Below, piece after piece: positions 6,293-7,911 of a DNA stretch of 7,911 nt (the stretch's first letter is position 1; each line of letters opens with the position of its first letter). The notes under the pieces were generated by a model. That model was given only the letters and a program-made list of their open reading frames with translations, had not been told where the DNA came from and made no database searches. The position numbers and the translations under genes were made by a program. This stretch comes from Pyrodictiaceae archaeon (GTDB lineage Archaea > Thermoproteota > Thermoprotei_A > Sulfolobales > Pyrodictiaceae): contig JALTYD010000290.1 of the NCBI GenBank assembly GCA_027046525.1, positions 1 through 7,911 of the forward strand. The letters are read 5' to 3'.

Positions 6293-6652
6293 GTGTGTGT
6301 AATGTATACAAGTAGTAAGGAAGTTAGAGAGTTTTTAACTAATACTGGATTCTGTAAAAAAGCTGTTATACTGGAGAATAATGAATGTGTACTAGCCTAT
6401 TGTGGAGATACTGATAAGATCCTAGTAGCTATATATAGAGATAACGAGTGGTTCTATGCAAAGAGTGTCGCAGAAGATCTCGTAAATCCGCACCAGTGGC
6501 ATTGTAGAGATCTTAAGTATATACCCTATGGATTATACTCTTTCGCAAAAAAACTAGATGATCTTGTAGAAGTTATGAAGTCGAAGATAGAGCTTATCCA
6601 TGCACAGCTAGTAGTTGGTTATAGGAAACTTTCTGAGATAGAAGAGGGCTGA
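6293..6652 (+). CDS. Hypothetical protein, family not recognised
   Basis: An uninterrupted 119-codon frame starting with GTG at 6293; ATG 6302 (116 aa) is an alternative and perhaps better start. I do not recognise a family. Counted from ATG 6302 it has four cysteines (18, 29, 34, 68) and an HQWHC cluster at 64-68, which might bind a metal or simply be buried. Residues 20-60 look like beta strands (KAVILENN, CVLAYCGD, KILVAIYRD, EWFYAKSV). The C-terminal third (LDDLVEVMKSKIELIHAQ) looks like a long helix. There is no signal peptide or membrane span, so it is probably cytosolic. Codon use matches its neighbours. It diverges from the MoaD-like gene and ends seven bases before the convergent ABC ATPase stop, so position gives no functional hint. 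It is likely real because it fills the space between two solid genes. Confidence 0.7.
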   Translation: MCVMYTSSKEVREFLTNTGFCKKAVILENNECVLAYCGDTDKILVAIYRDNEWFYAKSVAEDLVNPHQWHCRDLKYIPYGLYSFAKKLDDLVEVMKSKIELIHAQLVVGYRKLSEIEEG

Positions 6653-6659
6653 GTACTAC

Positions 6660-7451
6660 TTAGTGTAAATCGCATATATGAGAATATCTCACTAGGCTAA
6701 GAGCTTTTTCTCCATAAACTTCAACTAGTTGTTCTTTTCTAAGGACTTTGTCTGGAGGTCCTTGTGCTACTACTTTCTTATTTAGTGCTACGACGTAGTT
6801 TGTATATTTGATTAAGAAGAAGGGGTCATGGCTAGTTACTACTAGCATTTTTTCCTGCGATAAACTACCTAGTAGCTCGATGATTTCATGTCTACCTCTA
6901 GGGTCGACTGATGATAGTGGTTCATCCATAAGTAGTATTGGGGGGTCTCCTATTAATGCGCGTGCGATATATAGGCGTTGTTTTTCACCACTACTCAGTT
7001 GATTTAAAGGCTTGTACCAATAGCTACGATCTAGACCAACTCTATTCATTAGCTCTTCTATATAGTCTTTCTTACTAGTAGTTCCTAGTAGAGCTTTTTT
7101 CTCTTCTTTGAAAGATAATGTATATTCTAGGAATTCCCAGGCTGTGATGGGAATACCTGGGAGAAGAGGTTGTTCTTGTGGTACATATCCTACTAGTCTA
7201 TGTATCTTCTTGGTATCTTTGTAGGGATCGACATTACATACTCTAATGTAGCCTTTTTGTAATTTTATTAGTCCAAGTATAGCTTTAAGTAGTGTTGTTT
7301 TACCTGCACCATTAGGGCCTATTACTTGTATAATACCACTACCACTAATCTTTAGATTTATATTACTAAGTATGACGCCACTATCACCTTTGACTACTAG
7401 ATTCTCTACTATGATAGTGTTACAGTGCAAGGCTATCCCTATTGTGCACAT
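6660..7451 (-). CDS. Metal ABC transporter ATP-binding protein (ZnuC/MntB-like)
   Basis: Cytoplasmic ATPase of an ABC importer, 263 aa. Motifs in order: Walker A GPNGAGKT at 45-52, Q-loop glutamine Q92 in YVPQEQ, signature LSSGE at 152-156 (variant of LSGGQ), Walker B ILLMDEP at 172-178, D-loop SSVD at 180-183, and switch histidine H208 in VTSHD. Size and the YVPQ region match the zinc/manganese (ZnuC, TroB) cluster. Assignment to metals rests mainly on the divergent binding protein. Start: ATG 7451 gives the full frame, but this ATG overlaps a TGTGCACA palindrome, and the only TATA box predicts a transcript start near 7442, downstream of it. TTG 7430, with GGGAT upstream, may be the real start. 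The membrane permease is not in the window; it may follow the binding-protein gene. Confidence 0.9.
   Translation of the reverse strand: MCTIGIALHCNTIIVENLVVKGDSGVILSNINLKISGSGIIQVIGPNGAGKTTLLKAILGLIKLQKGYIRVCNVDPYKDTKKIHRLVGYVPQEQPLLPGIPITAWEFLEYTLSFKEEKKALLGTTSKKDYIEELMNRVGLDRSYWYKPLNQLSSGEKQRLYIARALIGDPPILLMDEPLSSVDPRGRHEIIELLGSLSQEKMLVVTSHDPFFLIKYTNYVVALNKKVVAQGPPDKVLRKEQLVEVYGEKALSLVRYSHICDLH
7443..7450. promoter_or_regulatory. Operator candidate, TGTGCACA copy 1
   Basis: Perfect 8-bp palindrome next to the ATPase start codon. On the minus strand it reads AATGTGCACA including flank, the same ten bases as the second copy on the plus strand. The two centres are 32 bp apart, about three helical turns, and flank the shared TATA box. 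Likely a binding site for a metal-dependent repressor; the regulator is not in the window. Confidence 0.6.
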
Positions 7452-7462
7452 TTATTAGATAC

Positions 7463-7472
7463 CTTTATATAG
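7463..7472. promoter_or_regulatory. Shared TATA region of the divergent metal transporter genes
   Basis: Plus strand CTTTATATAG, minus strand CTATATAAAG: a near-symmetric TATA element usable in both directions. For the plus gene it predicts transcription starting at or within a few bases of ATG 7492 (leaderless). For the minus gene it predicts a start near 7442. It sits between the two TGTGCACA palindromes, so a bound repressor would mask it. Confidence 0.6.
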
Positions 7473-7474
7473 AA

Positions 7475-7482
7475 TGTGCACA
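7475..7482. promoter_or_regulatory. Operator candidate, TGTGCACA copy 2
   Basis: Second perfect TGTGCACA palindrome, between the TATA box and the binding-protein start codon, where a bound protein would block initiation. It is preceded by AA as in copy 1 read from the other strand, making the pair an inverted repeat. Confidence 0.6.
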
Positions 7483-7491
7483 GGGAGAGAT

Positions 7492-7911
7492 ATGGAGAAA
7501 AAAGGTCTAGTAGTAGTTGTATTGTTAGCAATTATAGTATCAGTTGTATCAGCTAAGTATACAATTATTAGTAGAAACACTAGTGATTATGAAGTACTAG
7601 TTGTTATCACATTTCCTAGTCTGTATAAAGATGTAGAATATATTCTCTGTGATAACGAAGAACTATATCTAGTAGCACCTCCTAGTATAGATCCTCATAG
7701 TTATCAAATTTCTCCTAGAGATCTAGAAGCTCTAAGAGAGGCAGATCTAGTAATATCTAGTGGTCATTCTCCCTTAGAAGTAAAACTTGAGTCTATTCTC
7801 GGCAAAAAGAGAATCTTAGATATTAGTAAGATAGAACAAGTAGAGATTAAACTAGATATTAAAACAGGACAACCTAATTTTCATTTATTCTTTTTAGATC
7901 CAGATAACTAT
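7492..7911 (+). CDS. Metal ABC transporter substrate-binding protein (ZnuA/TroA-type), partial
   Basis: The first 140 codons of a cluster A-I metal-binding protein, open to the window end. Residues 5-21 are a hydrophobic N-terminal signal or anchor ending VSVVSA, with no lipobox cysteine. The mature part has VVITFPSLYKDVEYIL, like the opening strand and helix of ZnuA/TroA. SIDPHSY (65-71) follows with metal ligand H69, then SPRDLEALREADLVISSGHSPLE with its ADLV and SGH pattern. NFHLFFLDPDN (129-139) holds the second expected ligand H131, equivalent to the HxWLDP block. Fold and ligands indicate Zn, Mn or Fe delivery to the permease at the outer membrane face. The start is ATG 7492 with GGGAGAG just upstream; an in-frame ATG at 7474 (inside the palindrome region) is less likely. 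It diverges from the ABC ATPase across 40 bases. Confidence 0.9.
   Translation, partial: MEKKGLVVVVLLAIIVSVVSAKYTIISRNTSDYEVLVVITFPSLYKDVEYILCDNEELYLVAPPSIDPHSYQISPRDLEALREADLVISSGHSPLEVKLESILGKKRILDISKIEQVEIKLDIKTGQPNFHLFFLDPDNY

Noticed and set aside
1..7911. Mobile elements, CRISPR arrays, tRNA genes, defence systems
   Set aside because: No repeat-spacer pattern, transposase or integrase motifs, tRNA cloverleaf or target duplications were seen on either strand.

Overview
This window looks like chromosomal DNA of a hyperthermophilic archaeon, most likely a Thermoproteota (crenarchaeal) member. Four observations point that way: an archaeal-type 7S signal recognition particle RNA that is very GC-rich inside otherwise AT-rich DNA; heavy use of AGA/AGG, ATA and CTA codons; TTG and GTG starts with short GGTGA/GAGGT ribosome sites; and TATA-box promoters close to start codons. 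I do not assign a genus. No transposase, integrase, CRISPR array, tRNA or rRNA gene is visible.

Layout from left to right. Positions 1 to about 300 (minus) hold the SRP RNA, running off the left edge. Diverging from it is a plus-strand RNA 2'-phosphotransferase (KptA/Tpt1), then a short-chain dehydrogenase-like protein lacking the usual catalytic Tyr/Lys. Tail to tail with that, with no spacer, is a minus-strand HAD-IIA phosphatase. A plus-strand amidase-signature hydrolase diverges from it. Next comes the largest gene-free stretch, 4408-4749. It contains a strong candidate C/D box sRNA (minus strand) whose D guide fits the anticodon loop of tRNA-Leu(CAA). It is also where the strand composition flips from A+C-rich to G+T-rich, as at a replication origin. 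To its right lies an E1-like adenylyltransferase (ThiF/MoeB/UbaA type), convergent with a MoaD/ubiquitin-like small protein that has no C-terminal diglycine. An unrecognised small protein follows. The right edge is a metal-uptake locus: a minus-strand ABC ATPase and a divergent ZnuA/TroA-type binding protein cut by the window end. Two copies of the palindrome TGTGCACA flank their shared TATA box.

Functional links. Three elements relate to RNA: SRP RNA, KptA (tRNA splicing 2'-phosphate removal) and the sRNA. The E1-like protein and its ubiquitin-fold neighbour plausibly belong to sulfur transfer or small-modifier chemistry. The ATPase and binding protein form one transporter, with the permease expected outside the window. 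The most interesting observations are the skew-flip intergenic region, the sRNA inside it, the ubiquitin-like protein lacking GG, and the duplicated operator.
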